Of a DNA stretch of 64,000 nt, positions 1 through 10,387 are shown piece after piece (the first letter of the stretch is position 1; each line of letters begins with the position of its first letter). The stretch is taken from positions 1,171,590-1,235,589 of the forward strand of contig OY744471.1 of assembly GCA_963556145.1 (NCBI GenBank), given 5' to 3'. A model generated the notes under the pieces. It worked only from the letters and a program-made list of their open reading frames with translations. It was not told the DNA's origin and did not search any database. Both the position numbers and the translations under genes were made by a program. The DNA is from Hygrocybe punicea. Lineage: Eukaryota > Basidiomycota > Agaricomycetes > Agaricales > Hygrophoraceae.

Positions 1-1829
1 TAGAGGGGATATTACTCTCTCAGGTCACTCTATAGTTTGTGTCAAAATATACATCATATATTGAGCAATTCACCATACCCTTGAAGAGTATGAAAACCCC
101 TGGTATAATGAGGATAAATACCCCTGCAATGCCTTAACCACCAGAACTGATCGAATCAAGCTGCAGACAATGTCAATAATATGTTACAGGATGTAGCATA
201 CACAGTGAATACAGGCAACATTTCAAACTACAATTGGTTATTGGATTCTGGAACGACAAGTCATATTAGCAATTCACATAATGCATTCATCATGTACAAA
301 ACTCTGGATGAAGCTACCATTCAAGGACTAGCTGCTCGAGCTCTTGGTCATGGAACCATCATTTTACACTTCACGGTGGATGGAAAGGACATACAACATC
401 AGCTACGAGATGTACTACATGTACTGGAGTCATGGAACTTGCTACTATTGCTGAGCTGATTCAATGAACGTGGCGGATGGGTCAATTTCCACAATGGAAT
501 ATGTAGGCTATATATGAAGGAGAATAAACTTGTTGGAATAGGCCAGAAAGACAGATGATTATACCATTTAAATGCCTGAGCATAATCCTGCATGCTGGAA
601 AAGGCAAACGTAGCCACACCGAAGATGTCTTGGGATGAATGGCACTGTCTATATGGACACATCAGAATGAGTGGACTCAAGACCCTGTAGAGAAAGGGGT
701 TAGTCACAGGACTGGAAATTGATATAGGAAGTATCCCTTCCCAAACCTGTGAGGCTTGCATTCAGGTGAAGCAAGCCATCCAGCCATTTCCTAAAGAGGA
801 CGATGGACAATTGAAAGTTGCCAGAGAGTAGACTTTGAGCAATGTCTGGGGCCCAGCACATGTAGAGTCTATCAGAGGATCGAGATACTATATCTCATTC
901 ACAGACAACGCGGTACGCATCATAACCCCTTTATTCATGAAATGGAAAAGCCAGGCAATGGAACACATCAAGGCTTATGTGAACATGATCAAGAAGAAGT
1001 TTGATCAAGAAGGAGTTTGAGCGAAACCCTAAATATTTGTGGTTTGATAATGGAAAGGAACTTGTCAACAAGGAAGTTGAGAGATGGGCAGCGGAGAAGG
1101 GAATTGTCATTGAAACGATGGCCCCTTACTCACCCTTGCAACACGAAATGGCGGAAAGATTTATTGCAGTAAAGCTGACAGGGCTTGGAATGTGCACCAA
1201 ATTCAGCAAAATCACTATTTTCTAAATAACTCATGGAATACTGTATGGATTGTTACCGTAATTCCCATAAATAATGACAAAGCTAGAATTTTTTGTTTCA
1301 GTGCCTCTTACCTAATTGAGTAAAACACATAACTGCACTGCTATCTGCTTGCTATTGATGGGATCCAACTCCCTGCAGCATGGGTCTGATGAAGAGGAGA
1401 TAGACATGCTCAATGATGACAATCCAGAGCCCATGGATCATGAAAACTCAAATGGCATAAATAGAGAGGGCATTGGAGTCTCAGCTGCTTTGCATGCAGC
1501 AGATGGTACACTGCATTTCATGACTATATGCTATATTTTTTGAACATCTAGTACTCTAGAATTCAGGGTATACACTCCTGACATGATAATTCAGAAATCC
1601 AAGCTGAAATGGTGGGGATCTGTGAGGGCTGACAACACTACTGGGGCCACCCCTTCTGCAAAAAAACCAAAGAGGAACGTTACTGCACCAAAGCCACAGT
1701 GTCAGACAACTCCACCGCATCTCCAATCGCATTCAAGATGATTATTTGTGTTGAAAAGCCTCTGCCTTTATCCAGGAAGGGGAAGACTCCCACCAAGCTG
1801 ACATATCTTGAACTCGAACCATTTGAGTT

Positions 1830-2473
1830 TAGGGCAGGTCAAGGGTATGCAATACCCCCAGGGGTTAAGAGTACGGGTACCACGGGTTAAGGGTACGAGT
1901 CCAGCCTCAGAATACCCGCAGTACCCACACGGGTATGGGCTGTATTTTCTTTGGGAGAAGAAACATCAAAAACTCAATTTTTGGGGTATTTTTCGCTATT
2001 TTTGAGGGATATAATGAGAATCATTGCTTGTAAAAATATGTAAAAATGCTCTCAACACTTCCCACGGTATTCTAAACATTGTGTTCCTTTACACTAAAGG
2101 GATCCGACCAGTATTCCGTCCACAATAATCATCGAAACCACCAAAAACAGGTAAAAATGGGGTATTTTGCATGTTTTTGAGGGATATAATGAGAATCATT
2201 GCTTGTAAAAATATGTAAAAATGCTCTCAACACTCTCCGCACTATTTCGAACATTGTGTACCTTTACACTAAAGGGATCCGGCCAGTATTCCGTCCACAA
2301 TATCCATAAAAACAACCAAAAACAGGTAAAAATGGGGTATTTTGCATGTTTCTTCCTGTACCCCTGCAAAACCCGTGCCATACCCGTACTTTTGGCCTCG
2401 GGTACGTACCCGTGACGGGTACGGGTCCGAGTACAGCCCCAGAGCACTGCGGGTGTACCCCTGACCGGCCCTA
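1830..2473. mobile_element. hAT-type MITE inside the Copia remnant
   Basis: The 644-bp element starts TAGGGCAGGTCAAGGG and ends CCCTGACCGGCCCTA, a near-perfect terminal inverted repeat. It is flanked by identical 8-bp duplications TTTGAGTT at 1822-1829 and 2474-2481, as expected for hAT transposition. Removing the element and one duplication rejoins the host frame (EPFEF followed by STAGSF). The arms are rich in GGGTA/TACCC and fold back on each other over about 120 bp. The centre carries a 175-bp direct duplication. It has no transposase gene, so it is non-autonomous. Confidence 0.85.
2003..2352. repeat. Two-copy 175-bp tandem duplication
   Basis: Two consecutive units of 175 bp begin TGAGGGATATAATGAGAATC at 2003 and 2178 and differ by only a few substitutions. 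They form the core of the hAT MITE. Short ORFs through them are by-products of the repeat. Confidence 0.85.
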
Positions 2474-2609
2474 TTTGAGTTTTCTACAGCTGGCAGCTTC
2501 GACAAGTATCTCAATGCAGTCACAATCACACTCCCATGTCCTCGTCCAAACCTTGTCACAACAGGAATGTAATGGAAACCAGAGAAACCAAAAAATGCGG
2601 ATCCTCACC

Positions 2610-2838
2610 TAGTGTTTTAAAGTCCGGTCAGGTCCAGTTTTTTGCCTTTTTTGGACATTAACCGGGACTGGACCGGTTGCCTTATTTTCTGAAAACTCAA
2701 AAAACTGGACTGGACCTAAGACAACCAGTTGCTATCGGTTTTTTTCAGTCCATTAACCAGTTCAAACCGGTCTTAACTACAACCAGTTAATAACCAGTCC
2801 AGACTGGTTTTACACCAGGTCTGGACTGGTCTTCGCAT
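2610..2838. mobile_element. Left end of a hAT element, truncated
   Basis: About 228 bp match the left end of the hAT element at 35666: both begin TAGTGTTTTAAAGTC and continue through a CCGGTT/AACCGG-rich subterminal stretch to CACCAGGTCTGGACTGGTCTT. No matching right end was found nearby, so this is either truncated or its partner end is too diverged to see by eye. Confidence 0.6.
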
Positions 2839-2869
2839 TTGCAAGTGACAACTGCAGTGACATTGTAAT

Positions 2870-3050
2870 CTACACAGGTACTAAATCAGGCATATCCTCT
2901 TCATCATCATCTGCCCACTCAACATCCCACTCAGACTCAAGGGGCTGACTGTGTTTCCATAGTTCAGAGAGGCATGGTTGTGACTTGTGTAACACATACC
3001 TCTCCATGTTGAGCTCATTCAGCATGACTAAATTATCATTTGTATTGTCT
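2870..3050 (-). pseudogene. Acidic C-terminal fragment, possibly hAT transposase
   Basis: An open minus-strand frame ends at a TAG (2870-2872). Its tail, ESEWDVEWADDDEEDMPD, resembles the acidic tail of the hAT transposase fragment at 12787-13173 (EVEWDVEEDE). It is too short and isolated to identify firmly. Confidence 0.35.
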
Positions 3051-3200
3051 AAAATAATGTGGCCTTGGATACCCGCCTCAAGCTACACTGCCATCAGTTG
3101 TGTCCAATCAAATGAAAATATTACATATGACAACATGAACGCACTCAGAGCGTGCGAAGAGTGCACGGACTTGTGTCGCAGCATGACATTCAGACTCCGC

Positions 3201-3225
3201 GAGCTGCCTATATAAGGGGCAGCTC
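3201..3225 (+). promoter_or_regulatory. Palindrome-flanked TATA box of the Ngaro-like element
   Basis: TATATAAGG (3209-3217) lies between the perfect inverted repeats GAGCTGCC (3201-3208) and GGCAGCTC (3218-3225). It sits about 110 bp before the first ATG of the Gag-like frame. A second short inverted repeat (CTGATC/GATCAG) follows within 40 bp. Promoter role is inferred from position and sequence. Confidence 0.5.
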
Positions 3226-3318
3226 CTGATCCGGTCTCAATCTGATCCCCAGATCAGGCACTGTCACGACGCGCCTCATTCGTCCACAGATCTCTATCTC
3301 TCGGTTTCTGGCCTCATT

Positions 3319-5382
3319 TTGCCTCGCCATTCACGCCTTCTTTGCCTCATGTTGGGTCCAGCACCTGCCTCCAACCTTCGTCCCCTTTCTCTCCTTACCT
3401 CCACCACTCTCCCTTCCGCTACTCTCCCTTCCGTTACTCTCCCTTCCTCTCCCTCCGCTGTAGACAGGACATCCTCCCCAGGCATTCCAGCAGACGACCT
3501 CGATTTAGACACAATCGATCAGATCCTCACGGACTTTTTGCCTCCGTCCCCATCTCGCCGTCACCCCCTCATTCTTGACCCCATCGAAGAAGACGTTCCC
3601 TTGGCTCCCAGTGCCCCGCCAGCCAAATGACCCCGCAAGGCTCCTGCTAAGCCAACGCTCCCCACCACCAGGATTACGCGCGCAGCTAAGGGGAAAGCTC
3701 CCCAACTATCTGCCTCCGCTGGCCCTTCTCGACTGGCTGCGATTTCTGGCCCCTCCCGCTTTACCCCCGCCTTTTCCTTCCCTTTGGCCCCACGCCCCCT
3801 CTCTCCTGCAGTTCCTCCCATTTCCACGATCCCTCCCCCTGCCCATTTGCCTTCGATGCTGCCCATGCCGCCTACCTCTGTCCCCCTGCCTACTCCGTCT
3901 ATCCCCCAACCCTCGAGGCCCTCAACCCCCTTGGCCACCAACCTACCGCCCCTCACCTCGACTCTCGCTATCACCAATCCTCCACCCGCTGCCCTGTCTG
4001 CCCCTCCGGCCACCTCTCCAAGGCCAATTCCGCTCGCCTCCACTACCCCACCCTCATTATGGCCCATCGACCCGGACATTGCCTCCACCTTCTCTCTGGC
4101 CCTTTCCATGGCGATCGACTCGATGAGGAACGGCATCATCCCTGACGCAGCGTCCCTCCTTTGACACCTCCAGATCCCCGCCCCCACTCCTTCCATGGTT
4201 CTAGCACCCCACGTGCTCCCAGGAAGCCCAAGCATCAGTATCAACACCTTAGGTGAGTCCCTCTCCCCCTTGCTCCAACTCCCTTGTGCATATATGCACG
4301 CTTCAGCCAATTCCTGGCCCCCTCTCCTCTTTTGAGGACCTTACGTGCCTTTTCTGCACCCCCCGCTCAGTTTGCGAGCCCCTCTCGAGCCTTCGCTCAT
4401 TTTTCTGCCCTTAACAGCGCACCCGGGTGAATTCACATTGCCTGGCGCTCTACCAGGTTTTCATACCCTGGCATCCACCAGTGCGCAGTTGGATCCCAAT
4501 GACATCCTCTTCCCTCCCAGCATCATTAAGATTCTCGAGCAGGGGTGGCACAAACATATCCCTCTTCACCTCCTCTTGAACTCTCGCTGCCGCTTGGCAC
4601 TATATTGCCCCTCCACCAGCTCCTCTACCGGTGATACTCTCGCGCTTGGTGATGGCGGCTGCCTGCAGATTCAACAGTCTACTTTGGACACGGCCAGCGA
4701 GTTAGAGATCTCACTCTCTGATTTTTGGGACGCTTGGCCTTGCCTCTGCGACTTGATTGAGCAGTATCTTAACTCCCCTGAGAAGTGTCAGATCGCTGAC
4801 GCCTTTTGATCCCACTTCCGCTTCATCACCAGCCGTCATGACTTCGCGGATCTATTTCGCCTTTATGTTCTATACGATTCTCGGATTCGCCAAGCTTTCA
4901 TTCAGCGCTCCAATTCCTTCTCCCCTGCCATTTTTCATTCCCAGCTTTGGCACCAAATTGTTGATAATGATCGATCCCTCCAGCTCATAGCCATGCGGGG
5001 CGCTGTGGACAGCATCCGTTCTGCACCCTTTTGCCCCCAACCGCCCAGCTCATCCAAGGGCTCGCTGGCCGATCAATCCCGGGGCCCCTCTCATGCTGCC
5101 TCCAGACGCACTTCCTCAACTCCCGCAAAAGCTGCCGACACTCCCAGGCTTTGTTTCATCTGCCTCTCGGGCCTCCATAGCGGCCGTAAATGCCCCGAGC
5201 CTGGTAATGGCTTCCTCACAAAGGGCGACGACAGTTACTGGAAAGCGGCAGACGACGTCCAGGTCTGCTTCCGCTTCAATGGTCATGCTGGCTGCTCCTT
5301 CGCGGATTCGTGCCTCTACTCCCACATCTGCTCCGTCTGCGGCTCTACGACGCATAATGCTCAATCCCACCCTCAAGTCTAG
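3319..5382 (+). pseudogene. Gag-like protein of the Ngaro element, four in-frame TGA
   Basis: One continuous frame of 688 codons is interrupted only by four TGA codons, at 3628, 4162, 4333 and 4807; there is no TAA, TAG or frameshift before the final TAG. At each site CGA (Arg) would restore sense. The N-terminal third is Pro/Ser/Thr-rich. The C-terminal part (from about 5149) carries Cys/His clusters: CFICLSGLHSGRKC, then CFRFNGHAGC followed by CLYSHICSVCG. These are consistent with nucleic-acid-binding zinc fingers of retroelement Gag proteins. The frame overlaps the RT frame by 290 nt, so Pol would need a +1 shift or separate initiation. Role: probably RNA packaging (family knowledge). Confidence 0.7.
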
Positions 5383-7042
5383 ATATTTTCCCATCATCAC
5401 CCCCCTTATTGCAGACAAATGGCATGATCTTCTTTCTGTTGCCGGTGTTTTAGATAGTTTCTCTGATGTCCCTGAAGGTTTACGTTTCGGCTTTCGCATC
5501 GGTGTTTCATCCTTTATTTCCAAAGTTTTTTCTCCTGATAATCATAAATCTGCACTGGAAAACCCCTCCATTATTGATAACCACATCTCGAACGAAATTA
5601 AGGAAGGCAGATACTCTCGCGCTTACTCGCCAGAGGAGTTTCTAGCCCTCTTCGGCCCTTATCGCTCCTCCCCTCTTGGGCTAAACTTCAATAAACCACT
5701 CAAGCCTCGTCTCATCCAAGACCACTCATTCCCTCGCAATGATGCTTCCATGCCATCGGTCAACTCTGAAATCAACTCCTCTGCCTTCTCCTGCAACTGG
5801 GGCACCTTCGTTGACTGTTTCACACGAGTTCTCAATGCCCCACCCGGCACTGAGGTGGCCATATTCGACGTCGACTCTGCCCACCGCTGCATGCCCATAG
5901 CCCCCGAAGACCGACTGCACGTATGCGTCGCCTGGAAGGGCCACATCCACATGGATCACTGCTGCTGCTTTGGCTGCACCAGCTCGTCCGGCATCTTTGG
6001 CCGTGCCACCGATGGCATTGTTCACATATACATCTCCAGAAAAGTCGACGACATCCTCAAATGGGCCGATGATTTCAGTTTTTGGCACTTTCCTATCAAC
6101 CCCGGCACTGAAGGCCCTTGGATTTACTCATACGACGAATCCCTGATCTGGGACACTGCGGCAGAATTAGGGTGGCCTTGGTCCACCAAACCCGGAAAAT
6201 GCATCCCATTCACCTCCTCCTTTACCTACATCGGCTTCCACTGGGACATCGTCGCAAGAACTGTCTCTCTCCCTGACACCAAGTGCTTGAAGTTTCTAGC
6301 GAAACTCGCCAGCTGGGTCCCCGGTGCCTCCGTCACACGCAAAGAGTGCGAATCCGTCGTGGGCTCCCTCAACCACTGTTCCATTGTTATCCTCGCAAGC
6401 CGCTCCCACCTCCCATCGCTTTACCGCTTCTTGGTGGCATTTGCTTCTCACCCATCCACCTTCATTAAGCTCCACATCCCTTCTTCCACCCTTTCCGACA
6501 TCTCGTGGTGGCGCGACCAGCTCTCCCGCTCCTGGTGCGGCATGAACATCTCGGCTCAGCCTCCCTCCTCCCTTTCCACCATTTTCGTCAATGCCTCCTC
6601 ATCGTGGGGCATCGGCCTTGTCTGGGACGACCACTGGCTAGCATGGCCCCTCATTCCAGGGTGGAATCGCGATGGTAGGGACATCGGCTGGGCCGAAATC
6701 ATTGCCGTTTTACTCGCACTTCTCACAGCAATCAAATCCGGCGCTCGATCCGTCACCTTTTCTCTGCGCTCAGACAACTCTGGCGTAGTAGGGGCCTTCG
6801 ACTCCGGATTCTCTCGCAACTCGCATCAGAATTCAATCCTCCGCTGGGTCCTCCTTCTTTTTCACGAATTCAATATCTGGTTCTCAATCTCGTGGGTCAG
6901 TTCAGCAGATAATCTGGCAGACGGCCCCTCTAGGGGGAGATTCCCACCCTGGGATAAACTTATTTCTCCCTCTCCCCATATTACCTTTTTCTTATGGCCC
7001 TTCGTCTCCCCCGCAGTATTAGCTCCCGTACCTGCTCCTTGA
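5093..7042 (+). CDS. Reverse transcriptase-RNase H of the Ngaro-like element
   Basis: An intact 649-residue frame. RT motifs are visible in order: PRLIQDHSFP (finger/palm), IFDVDSAHRCMPI (first catalytic Asp), SSSGIFGR, and KWADDFSFW (the xADD catalytic pair). The RNase H region follows, with LRSDNSGVVGAF and the DIRS/Ngaro-like ending SADNLADGPSRG. It is compact, lacking protease or DDE integrase. The start is uncertain: the first 95 codons overlap the Gag zinc-finger frame, and RT homology begins only near 5380, so a Gag-Pol shift just before the Gag stop is likely. It would copy the element RNA into DNA. Unlike Gag, this frame has no stops. Confidence 0.85.
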   Translation: MLPPDALPQLPQKLPTLPGFVSSASRASIAAVNAPSLVMASSQRATTVTGKRQTTSRSASASMVMLAAPSRIRASTPTSAPSAALRRIMLNPTLKSRYFPIITPLIADKWHDLLSVAGVLDSFSDVPEGLRFGFRIGVSSFISKVFSPDNHKSALENPSIIDNHISNEIKEGRYSRAYSPEEFLALFGPYRSSPLGLNFNKPLKPRLIQDHSFPRNDASMPSVNSEINSSAFSCNWGTFVDCFTRVLNAPPGTEVAIFDVDSAHRCMPIAPEDRLHVCVAWKGHIHMDHCCCFGCTSSSGIFGRATDGIVHIYISRKVDDILKWADDFSFWHFPINPGTEGPWIYSYDESLIWDTAAELGWPWSTKPGKCIPFTSSFTYIGFHWDIVARTVSLPDTKCLKFLAKLASWVPGASVTRKECESVVGSLNHCSIVILASRSHLPSLYRFLVAFASHPSTFIKLHIPSSTLSDISWWRDQLSRSWCGMNISAQPPSSLSTIFVNASSSWGIGLVWDDHWLAWPLIPGWNRDGRDIGWAEIIAVLLALLTAIKSGARSVTFSLRSDNSGVVGAFDSGFSRNSHQNSILRWVLLLFHEFNIWFSISWVSSADNLADGPSRGRFPPWDKLISPSPHITFFLWPFVSPAVLAPVPAP

Positions 7043-8035
7043 TCGCTAGTAACTCTCCTTTGTCGCCTAGTTTACAACTGCCATTATGTCATCCCTGTGA
7101 AATTTGAACTGTGATTGCCACCCTTCTGTGCCTTACTACATCAATTAACATACAACCGACCCTCGTTTTCATGGCTACACTCGTATTGTCATCTGTCCAG
7201 TCGTTTCTTTCATCCAGGAACCCTCCCCACACTACCTCCTCCCTACAACCTGCATGAACTACAACGGAGGTGTCTCTAGATTTATAGAATTCTGCTCCCG
7301 GAACTCTGTTCCCTCCTCAGAGCGCCTCCCAGCATCTGAGGCCCTTCTCTGCTCATTCACAGCGTCCTCTGCTGGCATCCGCGGTGGATCCGCGGTTCGC
7401 AACGACCTATCCGGCCTTCGAGCCTGGCATATAGTCAACAACGTCCCTTACCACGGCAGTACACGCCTCTCTTATGTCCTCCAGGGCATCTGCAACCTCG
7501 CGCCACCCTCTTCAAAGCGCCTCCCCCGCGCCCTGGTGACCCATGACATGCTCACCACTCTCCACTCTAATCTTTCGCTAACAGAACACTTCGACGCATG
7601 CGTTTTCGCTGTGGCCTCCACAGCCTTCTGGGGCCAGTGCCGCTTGGGTGACATCCTTCCTGAGAAGGACCACTCTCATAATCCCTACCTGTTTCCATCC
7701 ATTTCCGACCTCCTCCCGGCATCATCTGCCAGAGGGTCACGCAAACTTCGTCTCCCATGGGACAAGGTGAAACGCTCCAAAGGTTCGGACATCATCATCT
7801 GCCGCCAGAACGGCCCTGCCAACCCCATTGGGGCGCTCGATTCCCACCTTGCCATAAACAATATCCCCCCCCATTTCCCCCTCTTCGCGTATACCACCCC
7901 TTCCAGACACCTCGCGCTCTGCACCCATAAATTCCTCGCCCGCTGCAACAGCATTTGGTCCCGCTTAGGCTACCCGATTTTCACAGGCCATTGCTTCCGC
8001 ATCGGCGGTACCACAGAGCTGCTGCTGTGTGGCGT

Positions 8036-8193
8036 TGGAGTGGTACCGAGGTACCACTCCGGGGGCTCACGCAGGACTCGAGGGAAAGGTCGACTGGATA
8101 GGAAGGATGGACTGACTACTACATCTGGAAGGCTACTAACTAGGTCAAACCGTGGGAACCTGATCACGTGACTGACCAGGCACAACTACTACA
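8036..8193. repeat. 5' LTR (158 bp)
   Basis: Starts TGGAGTGGTACCGAGG and ends AACTACTACA. The first 25 bp contain a perfect hairpin, GGAGTGGTACC-GA-GGTACCACTCC. Matches 10230-10387 without visible difference. Confidence 0.85.
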
Positions 8194-8289
8194 AGTGCCC
8201 CTCCTCCTCATGGTGACGTCCTCGTCACCATACCGCTACTAAAAGAAAACAAAAAGCAAAACAAAACTGACCAAGAAAAAAACTCTCCA

Positions 8290-8491
8290 GTCACGACTCC
8301 CAGTCCCTCACGATGCCCCGGGCCTTACACGTGAGGTGGGACCATATCGTCCATCGAAGATCGGTGGTGGCAGATGACCAAACTAGACACTCTCTCAGCT
8401 CTCCAAAACTCCTGAGTCACGACTCCCAGTCCTCCATCTCATGGAGCGGGACCATATCGTCCATCGAAAACGGTGGTGGTAGATGACCAAA
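8290..8491. repeat. Duplicated block in the LTR element
   Basis: Two copies, about 120 bp apart, of a segment that runs from GTCACGACTCCCAGTCC through GGGACCATATCGTCCATCGA to GGTGGTAGATGACCAAACT (second copy; the first reads GGTGGCAGATGACC). The intervening 15-30 bp differ. Confidence 0.7.
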
Positions 8492-8505
8492 CTGATCCAT
8501 AATCG

Positions 8506-8630
8506 TAGCGCAGGTTCTTGGTTCTCGTATCGCAGGTTCTCGGTTCTTGTATCGCAAGTTCTCGGTTCTCTCGGTTCTCATATCACAGGTTCTCGGTTCG
8601 CAGTTCTCGGTCGGTGCTTGTTTGGTTCTG
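8506..8630. repeat. TCTCGGTTC minisatellite
   Basis: Five or six imperfect units of about 20-25 bp built on GCAGGTTCTCGGTTCTCGTA. Confidence 0.75.
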
Positions 8631-9149
8631 GTGACTCATTGGGTAACTCGGTTGGGTAGCATCTGGTATCCAGGTGACAGATCAAGGGCATAGAAAAATA
8701 ATGAAACTGAATTGTGGGGGAAACAGAGACAGAGACAGGGGAAACGAGGGAAAGGAAATTGAGGGAAAGGAAATCGAGAGGAAGGAAACAGAGAGGAAAG
8801 GAACCGAGGACAGGAAACAGAGAAGGAAATAGTGGGGAAAGCTATGTACTTGGGCGCTAGAGCTGGCGCCGGCGTCGAGGGATCTCTTCGCGTGGGCTCT
8901 GGGAAACGGTCGCGAGGGGTCGCGAGGGCCAGGGAATGAGGCTGGGGGTCCTAACAAACGTGCGCGAGTGGGGTGGGGTTGCCGGGGTTGTGGGGTGACG
9001 CGAGACGGCGTTTGGGTTCCGGACGTGGTGGGAACGGCTTGTTCGGGGTGTTGGTGGGACGCAGGGTGCACTGGAGTGGTTAACGGGTCGGCCGCGGGCT
9101 TGACGAGTGGGCATGGGGCCGCATAAGTCGACGCAATGGGGAGCGTGGT

Positions 9150-9900
9150 GTTGGTCCACCAAAGATGGCGGTGTGGCTCGTTTGAGACAGCGTGGGGCGG
9201 TCTCGTTTGGGGTAACAGAGCGCAATGGGGGGCTCTGGCATGTGGAACGTGGGTGCCGGGGGTTGGGTGAACGCGGGTGGAGCTTGGTTACACAAAAAAA
9301 CGGGGTCGAAAGTGATGACGTGGCACGGTGCGTGTTGGGCGTTGGGTGGGTATGAAACGCCAGGGACGGCTCGTTCGGGGCATTAACGAGACGCAGGGTG
9401 TTCTGGGGGGTGGGCCGCGAGTTTGGTGAGTTGGTCTGGGCCGGTTGTGCTGGCAGAACGGGGCCGTGCGATGGTGACGTGGCAGGTGGCCCGGGTGTCT
9501 GAAAACAACGGCGGGGGCTCATTTGGCGCAATGGAGGTGAACGGGGTGTCCTGGAACGAGGGCACGGGTGATTGAACGAACATGGGTTGGGAACGGGACA
9601 TACGAAAAGTGGGGGGTTGAAGGTGATGACGTGGCAGGGGCTTGGGTATCCAAAATGGACGGCAACGGGGGGTTCTTTCGAGCAGAACGTGGGCACCGGG
9701 TCGTCGAGCGTGAACGCGGGGGCCTGGATGGATACGAGTGGGCCGGGGAACGCTAAAATATGGGGGGGTCGAAAGGTGGTGACGCGGCTGTACGCGGGTG
9801 GCCGTTGGGCGTCAAAAATGGACGTCGATGGTGTTCCTGGGATGACGTGGGGCAGAACGGGGGCCGTAAGACGTCGAAGGAAAGCTTGAGAGGCCGTCCT
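9150..9900. repeat. About 155-bp degenerate GC-rich tandem array
   Basis: The landmark GTGATGACGTGGCA and variants recur near 9165, 9313, 9471, 9625 and 9778, giving periods of about 150-158 bp. Units share AACGGGGG, GAACGTGGG and GAACGCGGG motifs. Long ORFs run through the array on both strands because stop codons are scarce in this composition; they have no protein-like features and are not called as genes. Confidence 0.65.
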
Positions 9901-10229
9901 TGGTCTGAGAAGAGGAAACGGGGTGCGAACGCGGGTGGCGTGGCCTGGGGCTTTTGGGTGCTCAAAAAGGGTTGAGTCTGCGTTTCTGGGTCAACGATGG
10001 TCGACGCGGGGCCCTGGTGGACTGAGCGAGGGTGCCGGGGGGTAACGCAACTGAGGTACGGCCGTGAATGAAGGGAAAATGCGCCGTCGCGCAGCAGGGG
10101 TGGTGAGGCCAAAAAAAGGTCGTCTCGCGAGAAAAAAAAACGTCAGGAGTGAGAAACCGAGAGAAAAAGAGGTGCGTGGGTCGAAAAACACTCTCATCAC
10201 CACGTTGGAGTGGTACCGAGGTACCACGT

Positions 10230-10387
10230 TGGAGTGGTACCGAGGTACCACTCCGGGGGCTCACGCAGGACTCGAGGGAAAGGTCGACTGGATAGGAAGG
10301 ATGGACTGACTACTACATCTGGAAGGCTACTAACTAGGTCAAACCGTGGGAACCTGATCACGTGACTGACCAGGCACAACTACTACA
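10230..10387. repeat. 3' LTR (158 bp)
   Basis: Copy of 8036-8193. It is preceded by an extra partial copy of its own first 22-24 bp (10205-10229), so the terminal hairpin occurs almost twice in tandem at this end. Confidence 0.85.

Larger units (their letters stand above)
181..2612 (+). pseudogene. Ty1/Copia retrotransposon pol remnant
   Basis: Decayed Copia-type polyprotein. The retroviral-type aspartic protease signature WLLDSGTTSHI is at about 238-270. An integrase core follows at about 835-1165, with the second catalytic Asp in WFDNGKEL and the Glu in MAERF, exactly 35 residues apart (DX35E). The start of the core (VWGPAH, normally preceded by Asp) has lost its acidic residue. A 16-bp tandem duplication at 987-1018 shifts the frame inside the integrase. 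After the integrase only scattered acidic coding remains (1370-1830). A hAT MITE (1830-2473) then splits a frame that resumes as FSTAGSFDKYLNAV and stops near 2570. No LTR is visible; the 5' end lies at or beyond the window edge. Clearly non-functional. Family assignment is from motifs. Confidence 0.85.
8036..10387. mobile_element. Non-autonomous LTR element (TRIM/LARD-like)
   Basis: The 2,352-bp insertion is bounded by 158-bp direct repeats (8036-8193 and 10230-10387) that start TG, end CA and appear identical by eye. It is flanked by the 4-bp duplication GCGT (8032-8035, 10388-10391). The interior has no gag or pol. It holds a duplicated block (8290-8491), a TCTCGGTTC minisatellite and an approximately 155-bp GC-rich repeat array. 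No convincing primer-binding site follows the 5' LTR directly. It would need proteins from another element. Identical LTRs suggest recent insertion. Confidence 0.8.

Noticed and set aside
1830..2473. MULE-type reading with a 10-bp target duplication
   Set aside because: ATTTGAGTTT also repeats, but moving the border by one base gives TAG...CTA ends and an 8-bp duplication as in the other hAT elements here.
3561..4310. 249-codon minus-strand ORF opposite Gag
   Set aside because: Shadow of the Pro-rich Gag frame; Gly/Arg-rich complement without features.
8857..9696. 279-codon minus-strand ORF and other long ORFs at 8.7-10.1 kb
   Set aside because: They run through the approximately 155-bp repeat array in a stop-poor GC-rich sequence; no domains, and both strands are open.
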